37,822 nucleotides of DNA from Candidatus Roizmanbacteria bacterium RIFCSPHIGHO2_02_FULL_40_13b (GTDB taxonomy: Bacteria > Patescibacteriota > Microgenomatia > UBA1406 > HO2-37-13b): positions 1 through 37,822 of the forward strand of contig MFZQ01000005.1 in assembly GCA_001789445.1 (NCBI GenBank). The letters run 5' to 3'. Below the pieces are notes generated by a model that saw nothing but the letters and a program-made list of their open reading frames with translations, was not told the origin of the DNA and ran no database searches. Shown here one piece after another: positions 6,835 through 15,666 of this stretch. The position numbers and the translations under genes were made by a program. Position 1 is the first letter of the stretch. Each line of letters starts with the position of its first letter.

Positions 6835-7224
6835 ATGATACACCAAGCATCAGATTTACCAATTAGATTAAAAAATGGGTACCTGGCCAAAAAGCCCATG
6901 ATTGTGGTGGCACATTCTAAAGGAACGGTATCGATTCTTGAGTTATTGAAAGAAAACAGGTATATCTCAGAATTTGAGATTGTGGAAGAAAATAACAAAA
7001 AAGCAATTACTGTTACACTTCTCTATACCGATAAAAAGCCTGCAATTACCAATGTTAAGATTATTTCAAAGCCAGGCAGACGCATTTATAACCCAGTTAA
7101 AAAGTTGCAGCCAGTTTTGGGTGGTATGGGAATGGCACTCATTTCTACTCCTCAAGGGATTGTGACCGATACAAAAGCTCGCGAAGTTGGCATTGGTGGG
7201 GAAGTTTTATTTTATATTTGGTAA
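6835..7224 (+). CDS. rpsH: 30S ribosomal protein S8 (uS8)
   Basis: A 129-residue S8, with the C-terminal signature GIVTDTKAREVGIGGEVLFYIW. S8 binds the central domain of 16S rRNA and in E. coli is the repressor of the spc operon. It follows rpsS by 6 bp; rplF begins 8 bp later. Confidence 0.96.
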   Translation: MIHQASDLPIRLKNGYLAKKPMIVVAHSKGTVSILELLKENRYISEFEIVEENNKKAITVTLLYTDKKPAITNVKIISKPGRRIYNPVKKLQPVLGGMGMALISTPQGIVTDTKAREVGIGGEVLFYIW

Positions 7225-7232
7225 TTACTAAT

Positions 7233-7775
7233 ATGTCAAAAGTAGGACAATCACCAATTACAGTGCAAGACCCAGTGTCGGTCTCAATCGAGAATCAAAC
7301 ATGTACGGTCACCGGACCACTCGGAAGTCTTGTTATCGATATTCCTCGTGAAATAACTGTTACCAATGCAGACGGAGTTCTTGCAGTGGCGAGACGTGAT
7401 GATCTTTTGAGAAGCAAAGCACTTCATGGATTAACACGAACACTTGTACAAAATGCAGTTCTGGGTGTTGTAAAGCCATGGGAAAAGAAACTGGAAGTGC
7501 ATGGAACGGGGTACCGGGTAAAACAAATGGGGGAAAACCTAGTTTTTGAAGTCGGGTACTCCCATACAGTTGAATTTGGCAAAGTCAAAGGTGTAACACT
7601 TGCGATTGAGGGAAATAATAAAGTAACTGTTTCAGGAATTGATAAACAACGGGTTGGAGAAGTTGCAGCAAAAATAAAGGCGATCAAAAAACCAGATCCA
7701 TACAAAGGAAAAGGTGTTCGATATGAAGGGGAGGTTGTACACTTAAAGGCTGGTAAAAAAGCGAAAACAGCATAA
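7233..7775 (+). CDS. rplF: 50S ribosomal protein L6 (uL6)
   Basis: The product begins MSKVGQSPITVQDPVSV, so ATG 7233 is chosen; an earlier in-frame start would overlap rpsH. It has 180 residues with the two L6 repeats and the C-terminal KIKAIKKPDPYKGKGVRYEGE signature. L6 lies near the sarcin-ricin loop. A 16-bp A/T-rich gap leads to rplR. Confidence 0.96.
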   Translation: MSKVGQSPITVQDPVSVSIENQTCTVTGPLGSLVIDIPREITVTNADGVLAVARRDDLLRSKALHGLTRTLVQNAVLGVVKPWEKKLEVHGTGYRVKQMGENLVFEVGYSHTVEFGKVKGVTLAIEGNNKVTVSGIDKQRVGEVAAKIKAIKKPDPYKGKGVRYEGEVVHLKAGKKAKTA

Positions 7776-7791
7776 AATAATATAAATTACT

Positions 7792-8136
7792 ATGAATCAC
7801 GATAAAACAGAGCGAAGAAAAAGGAAAGTCAGAAGTTCGATTGTGGGAAAATCAGCATTTCCACGTCTGTCTGTGCACAGATCAAATAGATATATCTATG
7901 CACAGGTAATTGATGACAAAGCAGGTCATACGGTGGCCTCTGCTTCTGAAAAAGACATAAAAGTTGAAAAAGGAATGACTAAATCAACTCGTGCAGAAGA
8001 AGTTGGAAAAGTAATGGGAGAGAAACTGAAAAAGTTAAAAATAAAACAGGTCGTTTTTGATCGAGGACAATTTAAATATGCGGGTCGGGTCAAGGCTGTA
8101 GCTGAAGGCGTCCGCAGTACAGAAATAACAATTTAG
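7792..8136 (+). CDS. rplR: 50S ribosomal protein L18 (uL18)
   Basis: A 114-residue L18 with RLSVHRSNRYIYAQVIDD and FDRGQFKYAGRVKAVAEG, both typical. L18 binds 5S rRNA together with L5. It is one of three genes in the window that end in TAG. Nine bases precede rpsE. Confidence 0.96.
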   Translation: MNHDKTERRKRKVRSSIVGKSAFPRLSVHRSNRYIYAQVIDDKAGHTVASASEKDIKVEKGMTKSTRAEEVGKVMGEKLKKLKIKQVVFDRGQFKYAGRVKAVAEGVRSTEITI

Positions 8137-8145
8137 CAATCAATA

Positions 8146-8604
8146 ATGGCATACCAAAAACAGGAACCAAAAGACGGGATCGAAGAAAAAGTATTACTTA
8201 TTCGTCGTGTTTCAAAAAAAACCACAGGAGGTAATTATATGAGCTTTTCGGCTCTTGTTGCAGTTGGAGATCGTGGTGGACGTGTTGGCGTAGGCTTGGG
8301 ACGAGGACTTGAGGTTCCACAAGCAATTAAAAAAGGAGTAAGTTACGCACGCAAACACATGATCGATGTTCCTCGTCACAACGGCACAATCCCCCATTCA
8401 GTTAGAACCAAATATGGAGGAGCAGTTCTTATATTAAAGCCAGCACCAGTAGGAGTTGGACTTAAAGTTGGTAGTGTGGTACGATCCATTCTTGCACTTG
8501 CCGGGATTTCAAATGCCTCGGGTAAAATACTTCGTTCACGAAATCAAGTTGCCAATTCATATGTAACCATGAAAGCATTGGCAGAATTAAAACCACGTAA
8601 TTAA
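8146..8604 (+). CDS. rpsE: 30S ribosomal protein S5 (uS5)
   Basis: A 152-residue S5. The double-stranded-RNA-binding-like N-terminal part has SFSALVAVGDRGGRVGVGLG, and the C-terminal part has the PAPVGVGLKVGSVVRSILALAGI stretch. S5 supports decoding fidelity on the solvent side of the 30S. rplO follows directly after 5 bp, so rpmD (L30), which lies here in most bacteria, is absent. Start lacks the T at -1. Confidence 0.96.
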   Translation: MAYQKQEPKDGIEEKVLLIRRVSKKTTGGNYMSFSALVAVGDRGGRVGVGLGRGLEVPQAIKKGVSYARKHMIDVPRHNGTIPHSVRTKYGGAVLILKPAPVGVGLKVGSVVRSILALAGISNASGKILRSRNQVANSYVTMKALAELKPRN

Positions 8605-8609
8605 TAGCT

Positions 8610-9050
8610 ATGAAATTAACACTTGAGTCACTACCAAAACTAATCGATAAAAAGAAAAAACGACTTGGTCGTGGTTACGGGTCTGGGGCCGGTGCTAAAT
8701 CGGGAAGAGGTACGACACGCCACCAAGCCGCACGCGAAAATATTCCAGCACATTATGAAGGAGGACAAGGAAAACTAACCAAAAAATTTCCTTTGACGCG
8801 TGGAAAGGGAAGAAATAAGCCAGTAAAAAAACCAATGGAAACTGTGACTGTTTCTCAACTGGAAAAACTAGCCAATAAATCGGATGTAACTATTGTAATG
8901 CTGGTCAATGCTGGTATAGTTAAAAAGAGTGCGATTAAAAATGGTGTTAAAATTGTTGGTGGTGGCAAACTAACGAAAGAATTTACATTGAAAGTACCGG
9001 CTACAAAAACAGCACTAAGCGCACTAAACAAAACAAATGATACCCTATGA
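8610..9050 (+). CDS. rplO: 50S ribosomal protein L15 (uL15)
   Basis: A 146-residue L15 with the glycine-rich N-terminal arm [20 protein letters not shown] and the [21 protein letters not shown] region. The predicted stop is TGA at 9048-9050 in an ATGA overlap with secY. It is the only gene here apparently ended by TGA. If TGA were sense, the frame would run only 15 codons further to TAA at 9093-9095, across a second TGA and inside secY. Confidence 0.95.
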   Translation: MKLTLESLPKLIDKKKKRLGRGYGSGAGAKSGRGTTRHQAARENIPAHYEGGQGKLTKKFPLTRGKGRNKPVKKPMETVTVSQLEKLANKSDVTIVMLVNAGIVKKSAIKNGVKIVGGGKLTKEFTLKVPATKTALSALNKTNDTL

Positions 9051-10333
9051 AAGAATTGAAACAAAAGCTTTTTAGTGTTTTGCATGATAAAGTAATTCGA
9101 AGAAAACTCATCTTTACTTTTTTTATTCTGTTTGTATTTCGTGTCTTTGCATTTTTGCCTGTTCCAGCAGTAGATTTGGCCCGTCTTCGAACGCTTTTTG
9201 ATCAAAACCAATTTTTATCACTTCTGGATATTTTTTCCGGAGGGACACTAATCAATTTTTCAGTTATGGCACTCGGTCTAGGTCCCTATATTAACGCATC
9301 AATTATCATTCAACTTCTTACGGTTGTTTTTCCAAAACTCGAAGAGCTTGCAAAAGAAGGGGAATCAGGTCGGGCAAAAATAAATCAATATACGCGGTTT
9401 CTTACGGTTCCAATAACCGCTGTCCAATCGATTGGAATGTATGTTTTATTACAAAATCAAAAAGTTATCCCTGCATTAAATTTTATTGAATTTATCTCTT
9501 TCATAGTTACACTCACAGCAGGAACATTCATTCTCATGTGGTTTGGAGAACTGATTTCTGAATATGGTTTAGGGAACGGAATTTCAATCATTATTTTTAG
9601 TGGTATTGTTGCGCGCATTCCAGTTGGACTTACAAAACTTGTGGTTACGATCAATCAAGATACAGTTGTCAACTTCCTAATTCTTATGGTTCTTGCTCTT
9701 ATTGTTGTCTATGCGGTAGTTTTTGTGAATGAATCAGTTAGGCGAGTACCAATATTTTATGCAAAACGTGTGCGGGGAAACAAGATGTACCAAGGTGCGA
9801 CTAACTATCTACCACTGAAGCTTAACCAAGCCGGTGTTATTCCAATTATTTTTGCAGTTTCATTTGTACTTTTTCCACAACTTATTGGAAACTTTCTCAT
9901 TTACGTAAAAAATCCACTTATTTCAGGAATTGGTACCTTCTTGGTTTCAACATTTAAGTCAACGGGTATCGCTTATAATGTCATATATTTCTTACTTATT
10001 TTTGCATTTACATTTTTCTATACAATAATTGTTTTTAGTCCTCAAAAAATCTCCGATGATATTCAAAAGAATGGTGGATTTATCCCAGGAATCAGGCCAG
10101 GAATTGGTACCAAACAATATCTTGAAAAAATTTTATATAGAATTACAACTGTCGGAGCGTTATTCCTGGGAATAATTGCAATTCTGCCGTCAATCCTTTC
10201 GGCAGCTACTGGAATTGTAAGTATTGCAGTTGGTGGAACGGGAATTCTTATTGTGGTTTCAGTAGTACTTGAAACGTTCAAGACAATGGAAGCACAGCTT
10301 ATTAGTAAAAGCTACGACAAGTTTGGTTATTAA
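9047..10333 (+). CDS. secY: Protein translocase subunit SecY
   Basis: A 428-residue polytopic membrane protein that forms the protein-conducting channel. The N-terminal helix is followed by the plug-like [28 protein letters not shown], and [15 protein letters not shown], a typical cytoplasmic loop. The late [11 protein letters not shown] segment is the conserved loop before the last helices. About ten hydrophobic segments are visible. It is coupled to rplO by a 4-bp overlap. No secE or secG is in the window. Confidence 0.97.
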   Translation: MKELKQKLFSVLHDKVIRRKLIFTFFILFVFRVFAFLPVPAVDLARLRTLFDQNQFLSLLDIFSGGTLINFSVMALGLGPYINASIIIQLLTVVFPKLEELAKEGESGRAKINQYTRFLTVPITAVQSIGMYVLLQNQKVIPALNFIEFISFIVTLTAGTFILMWFGELISEYGLGNGISIIIFSGIVARIPVGLTKLVVTINQDTVVNFLILMVLALIVVYAVVFVNESVRRVPIFYAKRVRGNKMYQGATNYLPLKLNQAGVIPIIFAVSFVLFPQLIGNFLIYVKNPLISGIGTFLVSTFKSTGIAYNVIYFLLIFAFTFFYTIIVFSPQKISDDIQKNGGFIPGIRPGIGTKQYLEKILYRITTVGALFLGIIAILPSILSAATGIVSIAVGGTGILIVVSVVLETFKTMEAQLISKSYDKFGY

Positions 10334-10347
10334 ATTACTTATTAAAT

Positions 10348-10521
10348 ATGGCAAAAAAAAGTGCACGCATAAAAGTAGGTCTTGAATGTAGTGTTTGTGG
10401 AAGCAGTAACTATGTTACTGAGCGAAATAAGGTTAATACGACAGCATCTCTTGTTATTGCGAAGTATTGCAAACAATGCAAAAAACGTACTGAACATAAG
10501 GAACGAAAAAAGCTTCATTAA
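10348..10521 (+). CDS. rpmG: 50S ribosomal protein L33 (bL33), zinc type
   Basis: A 57-residue protein with two CxxC pairs (C14/C17 and C41/C44) and the order K-x-ECSVCGSSNYVTERNK then KYCKQCKKRTEH, which matches the zinc-binding form of L33. It begins 14 bp after secY and ends 8 bp before adk. L33 lies near the E site. Its place in the spc-like operon is not the one found in E. coli or Bacillus. Confidence 0.93.
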   Translation: MAKKSARIKVGLECSVCGSSNYVTERNKVNTTASLVIAKYCKQCKKRTEHKERKKLH

Positions 10522-10529
10522 CAATAATT

Positions 10530-11654
10530 ATGAAACTCGTCCTAATAGGTATACAAGGTGCGGGAAAATCAACACAGGGTAATCTATTATCCCGTCAACT
10601 AACTATTCCCTACCTTTCAACAGGTCATATATTTCGTGAACTTGCAAAAGAGAAGACTCCCATTGGTCGCTATATTAAAGAAACGATCAATGGTGGTTCA
10701 TTGATTCCCGATGACCAAACAGAAGAAATAGTACATGAATACTTGAAGCGACCTGAATATAAGAATGGATATATCCTTGATGGTTTTCCACGAACAGTTC
10801 ATCAAGTAGAAGCGTTCAGTAATCACATTGACAAAGCAGTGTATATCGAAGTTCCCGATCAAGACGCGTTATGGAGAATAGCACATCGTGATGAGTCTTC
10901 GCGAGGCGACGAAACACTTCCCTCAATAAAGAAGCGAATCGAACTTTTTCACAAAGTAACACATCCGGTCATTAACTATTACGAGAAAAAAGGCAAACTT
11001 GTTCTGGTAGATGGTACACAAGATATCGAGCATGTCAATGAAGCAATTTTAAATGGATTGGGCAAAGAACTTGTTGCAAACCATGTTCGAGAATGGAAGC
11101 AAAAACAGGATATTATCATTGCACTTGTCGGCTTGCCTGGTGCAGGTAAAACGGAGGCTGTCGACTATTTTAAAAGCAAAGAAGTGCCCACCGTACATTT
11201 TGGTCAGGTAACTAAAGAAGTAAATAGACGTGGCCTTGCTCATACAGAAACAATTACTCAAGCAGTACGGGCAGAAATCCGGGAAAAGTATGGCATGGAA
11301 GCGCTTGCCAAGCTCAATGAAGGAGCTATCAAAAGGGCACTTACAGAAAAAAAAATTGTTGTTCTTGAAAATATGCATTCATTCGAAGAATATGTATATT
11401 TAAAAAAGATCTTTCCAGAGGTAAAAATAGTCATAATCGGTCTTTTTGCAAATAAAGAGTTACGATACTCACGGGTAAAAAATAGGCATGATCGAAATAA
11501 GCTTTTTGGGGAAGAGCGAGATATTAATGAATTAGTTCATACAAATTCAGGTCCCACATTTGGATTTGCCGATTATATGATTATAAATGAAGGTACTAAA
11601 CAAGATTTATATAGCAAACTTGAGACAATTTATCGAGAAGTATACTTTGCCTAA
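10530..11654 (+). CDS. adk: Adenylate kinase fused to a second P-loop kinase-like domain
   Basis: The 374-residue product has two nucleotide-binding units. Residues 1 to about 186 are an adenylate kinase: P-loop GIQGAGKST at 7-15, STGHIFRE, DGFPRT near 88, and a short LID replaced by about 15 residues (AHRDESSRGDE). It interconverts ATP, AMP and ADP. Residues about 195-374 start a second P-loop, GLPGAGKT at 201-208, followed by VPTVHFGQVTKEVNRRGL and EIREKYGMEALAKL, closely resembling the archaeal UPF0200/dephospho-CoA-kinase-like family; I base this on remembered family patterns. Usual Adk has about 180-220 residues, so the fusion is clear. Its place between secY and map is standard for adk. 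Confidence 0.88.
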   Translation: MKLVLIGIQGAGKSTQGNLLSRQLTIPYLSTGHIFRELAKEKTPIGRYIKETINGGSLIPDDQTEEIVHEYLKRPEYKNGYILDGFPRTVHQVEAFSNHIDKAVYIEVPDQDALWRIAHRDESSRGDETLPSIKKRIELFHKVTHPVINYYEKKGKLVLVDGTQDIEHVNEAILNGLGKELVANHVREWKQKQDIIIALVGLPGAGKTEAVDYFKSKEVPTVHFGQVTKEVNRRGLAHTETITQAVRAEIREKYGMEALAKLNEGAIKRALTEKKIVVLENMHSFEEYVYLKKIFPEVKIVIIGLFANKELRYSRVKNRHDRNKLFGEERDINELVHTNSGPTFGFADYMIINEGTKQDLYSKLETIYREVYFA

Positions 11655-11670
11655 CCTTACTTTTCTTCCC

Positions 11671-12441
11671 ATGATACACCTTAAAACTCCCCAAGAAATA
11701 GAGCTCATGAAAACGGGCGGAATGATGCTTAGTATGGTTGTAAAAGAGGCTGCAGAATTTGTTCGTCCGGGTATGACTACGAAGGAAATAGACGATTTTG
11801 CGACAATAAGGATTGGTGAGCTTGGTGGGGGAGTCTCTTTTAACAAAGTTCCTGGATACAAGTTCGCGACGTGCCTATGCGTCAACGAACAAGTAGTTCA
11901 TACACCTCCATCAAACTATGTTCTAAAGGCAGGAGATATACTTACAATCGATGCAGGAGTCTTTTACAAGGGCTTTCATACGGATAAAGCCACTACGATT
12001 GTTGTCGGAGGTAACTCAAAGTCAGAACAAACAGACTTTTTGAAGGTAGGATATGAGGCGCTTGGAGCTGGACTTGGGGCGGTCAAACAGGGTAATCGTA
12101 TTGGAAATGTATCAGCGGCTATTGAACGGGTGTTTAAAGGCACTGGCTACTGGATTATGCGTGATCTCACGGGGCATGGTGTTGGCCGTGGACTTCATGA
12201 AGATCCGATGGTTCCAGGTTACGTTGACCGAAAAATTGGAAAAACACCGCGTATAGTCCCCGGAATGGTGCTTGCAATTGAGGTTATTTATTCCATGAAA
12301 AAAGCACATATTGTGGCTGAAAAGGGATCAGATTGGTCACTTATAACCGATAATAAAAGTATAGCGGCCTGTTTTGAAGACACGATTGCTGTTTTTGAAA
12401 ATAAGACTTCCATTTTGACCAGGAAGTATGGTAAAATATAA
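11671..12441 (+). CDS. map: Methionine aminopeptidase, type I
   Basis: A 256-residue protein that removes the N-terminal methionine from new proteins. All five metal ligands of the pita-bread fold are present: D94 (IDAG), D105 (HTDK), H169 (GHGVG), E204 (AIEV) and E236 (FEDT). ATG 11671 begins MIHLKTPQEIELMKTGG, typical of the family; the frame is open upstream into adk but lacks homology. It follows adk by 16 bp. The start has no Shine-Dalgarno and a C at -1. Confidence 0.96.
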   Translation: MIHLKTPQEIELMKTGGMMLSMVVKEAAEFVRPGMTTKEIDDFATIRIGELGGGVSFNKVPGYKFATCLCVNEQVVHTPPSNYVLKAGDILTIDAGVFYKGFHTDKATTIVVGGNSKSEQTDFLKVGYEALGAGLGAVKQGNRIGNVSAAIERVFKGTGYWIMRDLTGHGVGRGLHEDPMVPGYVDRKIGKTPRIVPGMVLAIEVIYSMKKAHIVAEKGSDWSLITDNKSIAACFEDTIAVFENKTSILTRKYGKI

Positions 12442-12447
12442 CGTTTT

Positions 12448-12669
12448 ATGAAGGAAAGTACCATTTCGGTTACCGGTGAGGTTTTGGAAAACCTGCCTAA
12501 TACCTTATTTAGAGTCAAACTTGACCCTGAATATCATGAAAAAGTGATACTTTGCTATTTGTCTGGTAAGATGAGGAAACATTACATAAAAATTCTGCCT
12601 GGAGACCGTGTGCGGGCTGAGGTTTCTTCGTACGACTTAGACAAAGGAAGAATCACTTATAGATTATAA
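12448..12669 (+). CDS. infA: Translation initiation factor IF-1
   Basis: A 73-residue OB-fold protein with [32 protein letters not shown] and a final KGRITYRL, all typical of IF-1. It binds the A site of the 30S during initiation. The position between map and rpmJ is the standard bacterial one. Confidence 0.97.
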   Translation: MKESTISVTGEVLENLPNTLFRVKLDPEYHEKVILCYLSGKMRKHYIKILPGDRVRAEVSSYDLDKGRITYRL

Positions 12670-12682
12670 ATACGTGTTTTTT

Positions 12683-12799
12683 ATGAAAATCAGATCATCA
12701 ATTAAGAAAATGTGTGGTGGATGTGCCGTCGTTAAACGACGCGGAATGTTATATATTACCTGTAGTAAAAGCCCAAAGCATAAACAAAGACAAGGATAA
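12683..12799 (+). CDS. rpmJ: 50S ribosomal protein L36 (bL36)
   Basis: A 38-residue gene, below most length cut-offs. The product starts [14 protein letters not shown], continues [10 protein letters not shown] and ends SPKHKQRQG. The zinc ligands C11, C14, C27 and H32 are all present. It is 13 bp after infA and 9 bp before rpsM, the classic infA-rpmJ-rpsM order. Its presence is worth noting because L36 genes are easily missed. Confidence 0.96.
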   Translation: MKIRSSIKKMCGGCAVVKRRGMLYITCSKSPKHKQRQG

Positions 12800-12808
12800 A
12801 ACTAATAT

Positions 12809-13207
12809 ATGGCAAGAATTGTTGGTGTAAATCTACCCGATAACAAACGAATTGAGTATGCACTCACGCTTGTTTATGGTATTGGTTCACACCGGGCACA
12901 TTTAATACTTGAAGCATGCAAAATAAAGTCAGATGTTCGAGTAGCAGATTTATCAGAAGACGATTTAAAAAAAGTTCAGGAGTTTTTGGAAAAACAATAT
13001 AAGGTAGAAGGAGACTTAAAAGAGGAAGTTAATTCAAATATTAAGCGGTATCGAGAAATTGGCTCATATCGGGGTCTACGACACAGTCGTGGACTCCCTG
13101 TTCGTGGTCAACGGACAAAATCTAATGCACGTACAAAACGAGGTAAACGCCGAACTGTTGGAGCTATAAAGAAAGAAGATGCGGCAAAATTACAGGCAAA
13201 GAAGTAA
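12809..13207 (+). CDS. rpsM: 30S ribosomal protein S13 (uS13)
   Basis: A 132-residue S13, with N-terminal ARIVGVNLPDNKRIEYALTL, helix-two-turn-helix YGIGSHRAHLIL, and the basic tail GLRHSRGLPVRGQRTKSNAR. It bridges the 30S head to the 50S. About ten residues longer than the E. coli protein. A weak AAGGAT lies about 12 nt before the start, one of the few purine-rich stretches near a start here. Confidence 0.97.
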   Translation: MARIVGVNLPDNKRIEYALTLVYGIGSHRAHLILEACKIKSDVRVADLSEDDLKKVQEFLEKQYKVEGDLKEEVNSNIKRYREIGSYRGLRHSRGLPVRGQRTKSNARTKRGKRRTVGAIKKEDAAKLQAKK

Positions 13208-13219
13208 GTATTAAATACT

Positions 13220-13597
13220 ATGGCAAAAAAAACGAAAGAAAAGAAACAGGTTCGTATGGGGCGTATTTATGTGAGCGCAACATTTAATAATACCGTTATT
13301 ACCATCACTGACGAAGAGGGTCATCCACTTGCCGTGGGTTCATGCGGAATGTTTGGCTTTTCAGGAACGCGTAAATCTACACCCTATGCGGCAACAACTA
13401 CGATCATCGGTACACTCAAAAAAGTTATCGACACGAACGGATTTGCACAAGCTGTAGTGTATGTTAAAGGAATTGGACCGGGGCGTGAAGCATCAATTCG
13501 GGCTATACGAAGCGCTGGAATTGAAGTTGATAAAATTTTGGACGTTACTCCAATCCCCCACAATGGAGTCAGACCACCCAAAGAAAGACGAGGATAA
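13220..13597 (+). CDS. rpsK: 30S ribosomal protein S11 (uS11)
   Basis: A 125-residue S11 with the family core GRIYVSATFNNTVITITDEEG and the C-terminal signature DVTPIPHNGVRPPKERRG. S11 helps form the platform that holds the mRNA in the E and P sites. Twelve bases follow rpsM; 5 precede rpsD. Confidence 0.97.
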   Translation: MAKKTKEKKQVRMGRIYVSATFNNTVITITDEEGHPLAVGSCGMFGFSGTRKSTPYAATTTIIGTLKKVIDTNGFAQAVVYVKGIGPGREASIRAIRSAGIEVDKILDVTPIPHNGVRPPKERRG

Positions 13598-13602
13598 AAA
13601 AT

Positions 13603-14223
13603 ATGAGATATACCGGATCAAAAAATAAATTAGCACGTCGAGAAGGAATTGATTTGAGCTTGAAAACCCCCGGTTCAAAAGCTCAAAGTTCACTTCTACG
13701 CCGCCTCAATATCACTCCTGGTCAACATGGAGCAAGTCGCAAACGTAAAATAACCGATTATGGAGCGCAACTTCGTGAGAAACAAAAATTAAAGCGAGTG
13801 TATGGAATTTCTGAAACGCAAATGAAAAATTACTTTGCAAAAGCAAACAAAACTGAAGGAAATACAGGAGAACTGCTCATACAAGCACTTGAAAGACGAC
13901 TTGATAATAGTGTATATCGGCTCAAATTTGCACCAACACGGGCAAGTGCTCGACAGCTTGTCAATCACGGTCATGTCACGGTAAATAGTAAAAAAGTCTC
14001 AATTGCTTCGTATCAAATTGTAAAAGGAGATGTTATTGAGTTTCGCCGAGGTAAAACTGCAAAAATCCCCTATATTCAAGAAATACTTGAGAAAAAAGAC
14101 ACTATGCCTTCTGTCTGGTTAAACAAAAAGGGAACTGTTGGAAAAGTTGCAGAATATCCGACACTAAACGATTTTACAGAAGAAATAGAGTTACAATCAG
14201 TTATTGAGTTTTATTCACGATAA
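13603..14223 (+). CDS. rpsD: 30S ribosomal protein S4 (uS4), cysteine-free type
   Basis: A 206-residue S4. The central part holds ITPGQHGASRKRKITDYGAQ and the S4 RNA-binding domain ERRLDNSVYRLKFAPTRASAR and LVNHGHVTVNSKKV. The N-terminal zinc-binding cysteines of some S4 proteins are absent. S4 nucleates 30S assembly. The gene precedes rpoA, as in most bacteria. Confidence 0.97.
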   Translation: MRYTGSKNKLARREGIDLSLKTPGSKAQSSLLRRLNITPGQHGASRKRKITDYGAQLREKQKLKRVYGISETQMKNYFAKANKTEGNTGELLIQALERRLDNSVYRLKFAPTRASARQLVNHGHVTVNSKKVSIASYQIVKGDVIEFRRGKTAKIPYIQEILEKKDTMPSVWLNKKGTVGKVAEYPTLNDFTEEIELQSVIEFYSR

Positions 14224-14253
14224 AAATAATTAATTAGAAGTTTTATATATATT

Positions 14254-15186
14254 ATGTTAAAACCAAATTTCTTAACAGAAAAGGTTGAAGTTTTAGACGG
14301 GTATGGAAAGTTTATAATTAGTCCACTTCCAGCTGGTTTTGGACAAACACTCGGTCACAGCATTCGCCGTGCACTTCTTTCTTCAATAGAAGGAGCAAGT
14401 ATTACTCATGTGAAAATTGATGGTGTAAATCACCAATTTTCAACAATAGAGGGTTTGAAAGAATCAGTTCTTGATATGATTTTAAATCTCAAACTACTTC
14501 GATTTAAAACCACAGGAACTGGTCCGTTTACAGTCAGTTATACAGGAAAAGGGATAGGAAAAATTACCGGTGCCGATTTTAAAGGCGCCGCTGTTTCAGT
14601 TGCTAATCCAGATCAGTACATTGCTGAAATAACTTCCGCCAAAACAAAACTTTCAATTGATCTTGATATTGAAAAAGGCATAGGCTACACAACAGCCGAG
14701 GAAAAGGAAAAGAAAGAGTTCGGGGTACTTTCTGTTGATTCTATATTTTCACCTGTTTCAAAAGTTAATTATCAAGTTGAAGGTGTGCGCGTAGGGCGCA
14801 CAAGTGACTTTGATAAACTAACACTTGAAATCTGGACCGATGCCACAATTGATCCACTCAAGGCACTTGAAATTGCAGCATCAACATTATCCAGTTTTTT
14901 TGGGTATATCTTATCTGATGCACAGGTTGCAGAAGACGCACTTAATAATGCTGCAGCACAAATTAAGATATCCAAAGAAATAGATAAAAAAGTGTATCAA
15001 ACAATAATAGATGAACTTGATTTACCAACGCGAGTGATCAATGCACTGTTGCGTGAAAAGATTGAAACAGTTGAAGATTTACTTGCAAGAGGTAAAGATG
15101 AACTCGTTGGACTTAAGGGAGTTGGGCGAAAGTCTGTTGACTTAATTGAAAAAGAGCTCGAAAAACTCGGGATTCCCTTTGAATAA
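14254..15186 (+). CDS. rpoA: DNA-directed RNA polymerase alpha subunit
   Basis: A 310-residue alpha subunit. The N-terminal domain (about 1-230) contains FGQTLGHSIRRALLSSIEGASI and an insert-like sandwich part, and dimerises to start core assembly. The C-terminal domain (about 250-310) has the two HhH-like elements INALLREKIETVEDLLARG and LVGLKGVGRKSVDLIEKEL that bind DNA and activators. Length is near the usual 310-330. A 30-bp A/T-rich gap separates it from rpsD, the largest inside this part of the operon. Confidence 0.97.
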   Translation: MLKPNFLTEKVEVLDGYGKFIISPLPAGFGQTLGHSIRRALLSSIEGASITHVKIDGVNHQFSTIEGLKESVLDMILNLKLLRFKTTGTGPFTVSYTGKGIGKITGADFKGAAVSVANPDQYIAEITSAKTKLSIDLDIEKGIGYTTAEEKEKKEFGVLSVDSIFSPVSKVNYQVEGVRVGRTSDFDKLTLEIWTDATIDPLKALEIAASTLSSFFGYILSDAQVAEDALNNAAAQIKISKEIDKKVYQTIIDELDLPTRVINALLREKIETVEDLLARGKDELVGLKGVGRKSVDLIEKELEKLGIPFE

Positions 15187-15188
15187 CT

Positions 15189-15665
15189 ATGTTACACGGC
15201 GTACACAAAATAAAATTTAGGAAAGGTAAAGATGCCGGCCGGTCGCTTGTAAAAAAAGCGTTGACTGATTTTGTACGTCACGATACGCTCGTTACACCGC
15301 TCAAAAAAGCAAAAGTGGTGAAGGGTATTGTAGACCGACTAGTAGGTAAAGCACAGGGAAAGACAAACGCTGACATGCGAATTCTTTTATCAATGCTAAA
15401 TGATAAAATGTTAGTTCACAAAATGACGCATATAATCGCTCCTCGCATGAACGGTCGAGTTTCTGGGTTTGTGACCATGAAACGAGTTGGAGTTCGATTT
15501 GGGGATGGAGCAGACATGGCCCGTCTTGAATGGATAATTCCACCTGTAGAAGTAAAAAAGCCTGAAAAAGTCAAAGGCGAAAAAAAAGAATTAAAAGCAC
15601 CAGAAAAGGTTGAGAAAAAGCCGGTAAAAAAAGGTGAGAAAAAGGTTGCAGCAAAGAAAAAATAA
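15189..15665 (+). CDS. rplQ: 50S ribosomal protein L17 (bL17) with lysine-rich tail
   Basis: The first 115 or so residues are a normal L17, with RKGKDAGRSLVKKALTDFVRHD near the N-terminus. The remaining about 40 residues form a K/E-rich low-complexity tail (EKVEKKPVKKGEKKVAAKKK) not found in E. coli L17, giving 158 residues. L17 lies near the exit tunnel, and a charged tail could reach the surface; this is inference. It follows rpoA by 2 bp. Confidence 0.95.
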   Translation: MLHGVHKIKFRKGKDAGRSLVKKALTDFVRHDTLVTPLKKAKVVKGIVDRLVGKAQGKTNADMRILLSMLNDKMLVHKMTHIIAPRMNGRVSGFVTMKRVGVRFGDGADMARLEWIIPPVEVKKPEKVKGEKKELKAPEKVEKKPVKKGEKKVAAKKK

Positions 15666-15666
15666 T

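Noticed and set aside
7218-7232. Earlier start for rplF
   Set aside because: It would overlap the end of rpsH and adds residues (MVITN) not found in L6.
11587-11670. Upstream extension of map into adk
   Set aside because: The extra 28 codons lie within adk in another frame and do not resemble methionine aminopeptidases.
14772-14975. Opposite-strand frame in rpoA and the many similar long opposite-strand frames
   Set aside because: They are shadows of highly conserved genes, with no start signals or family features of their own.
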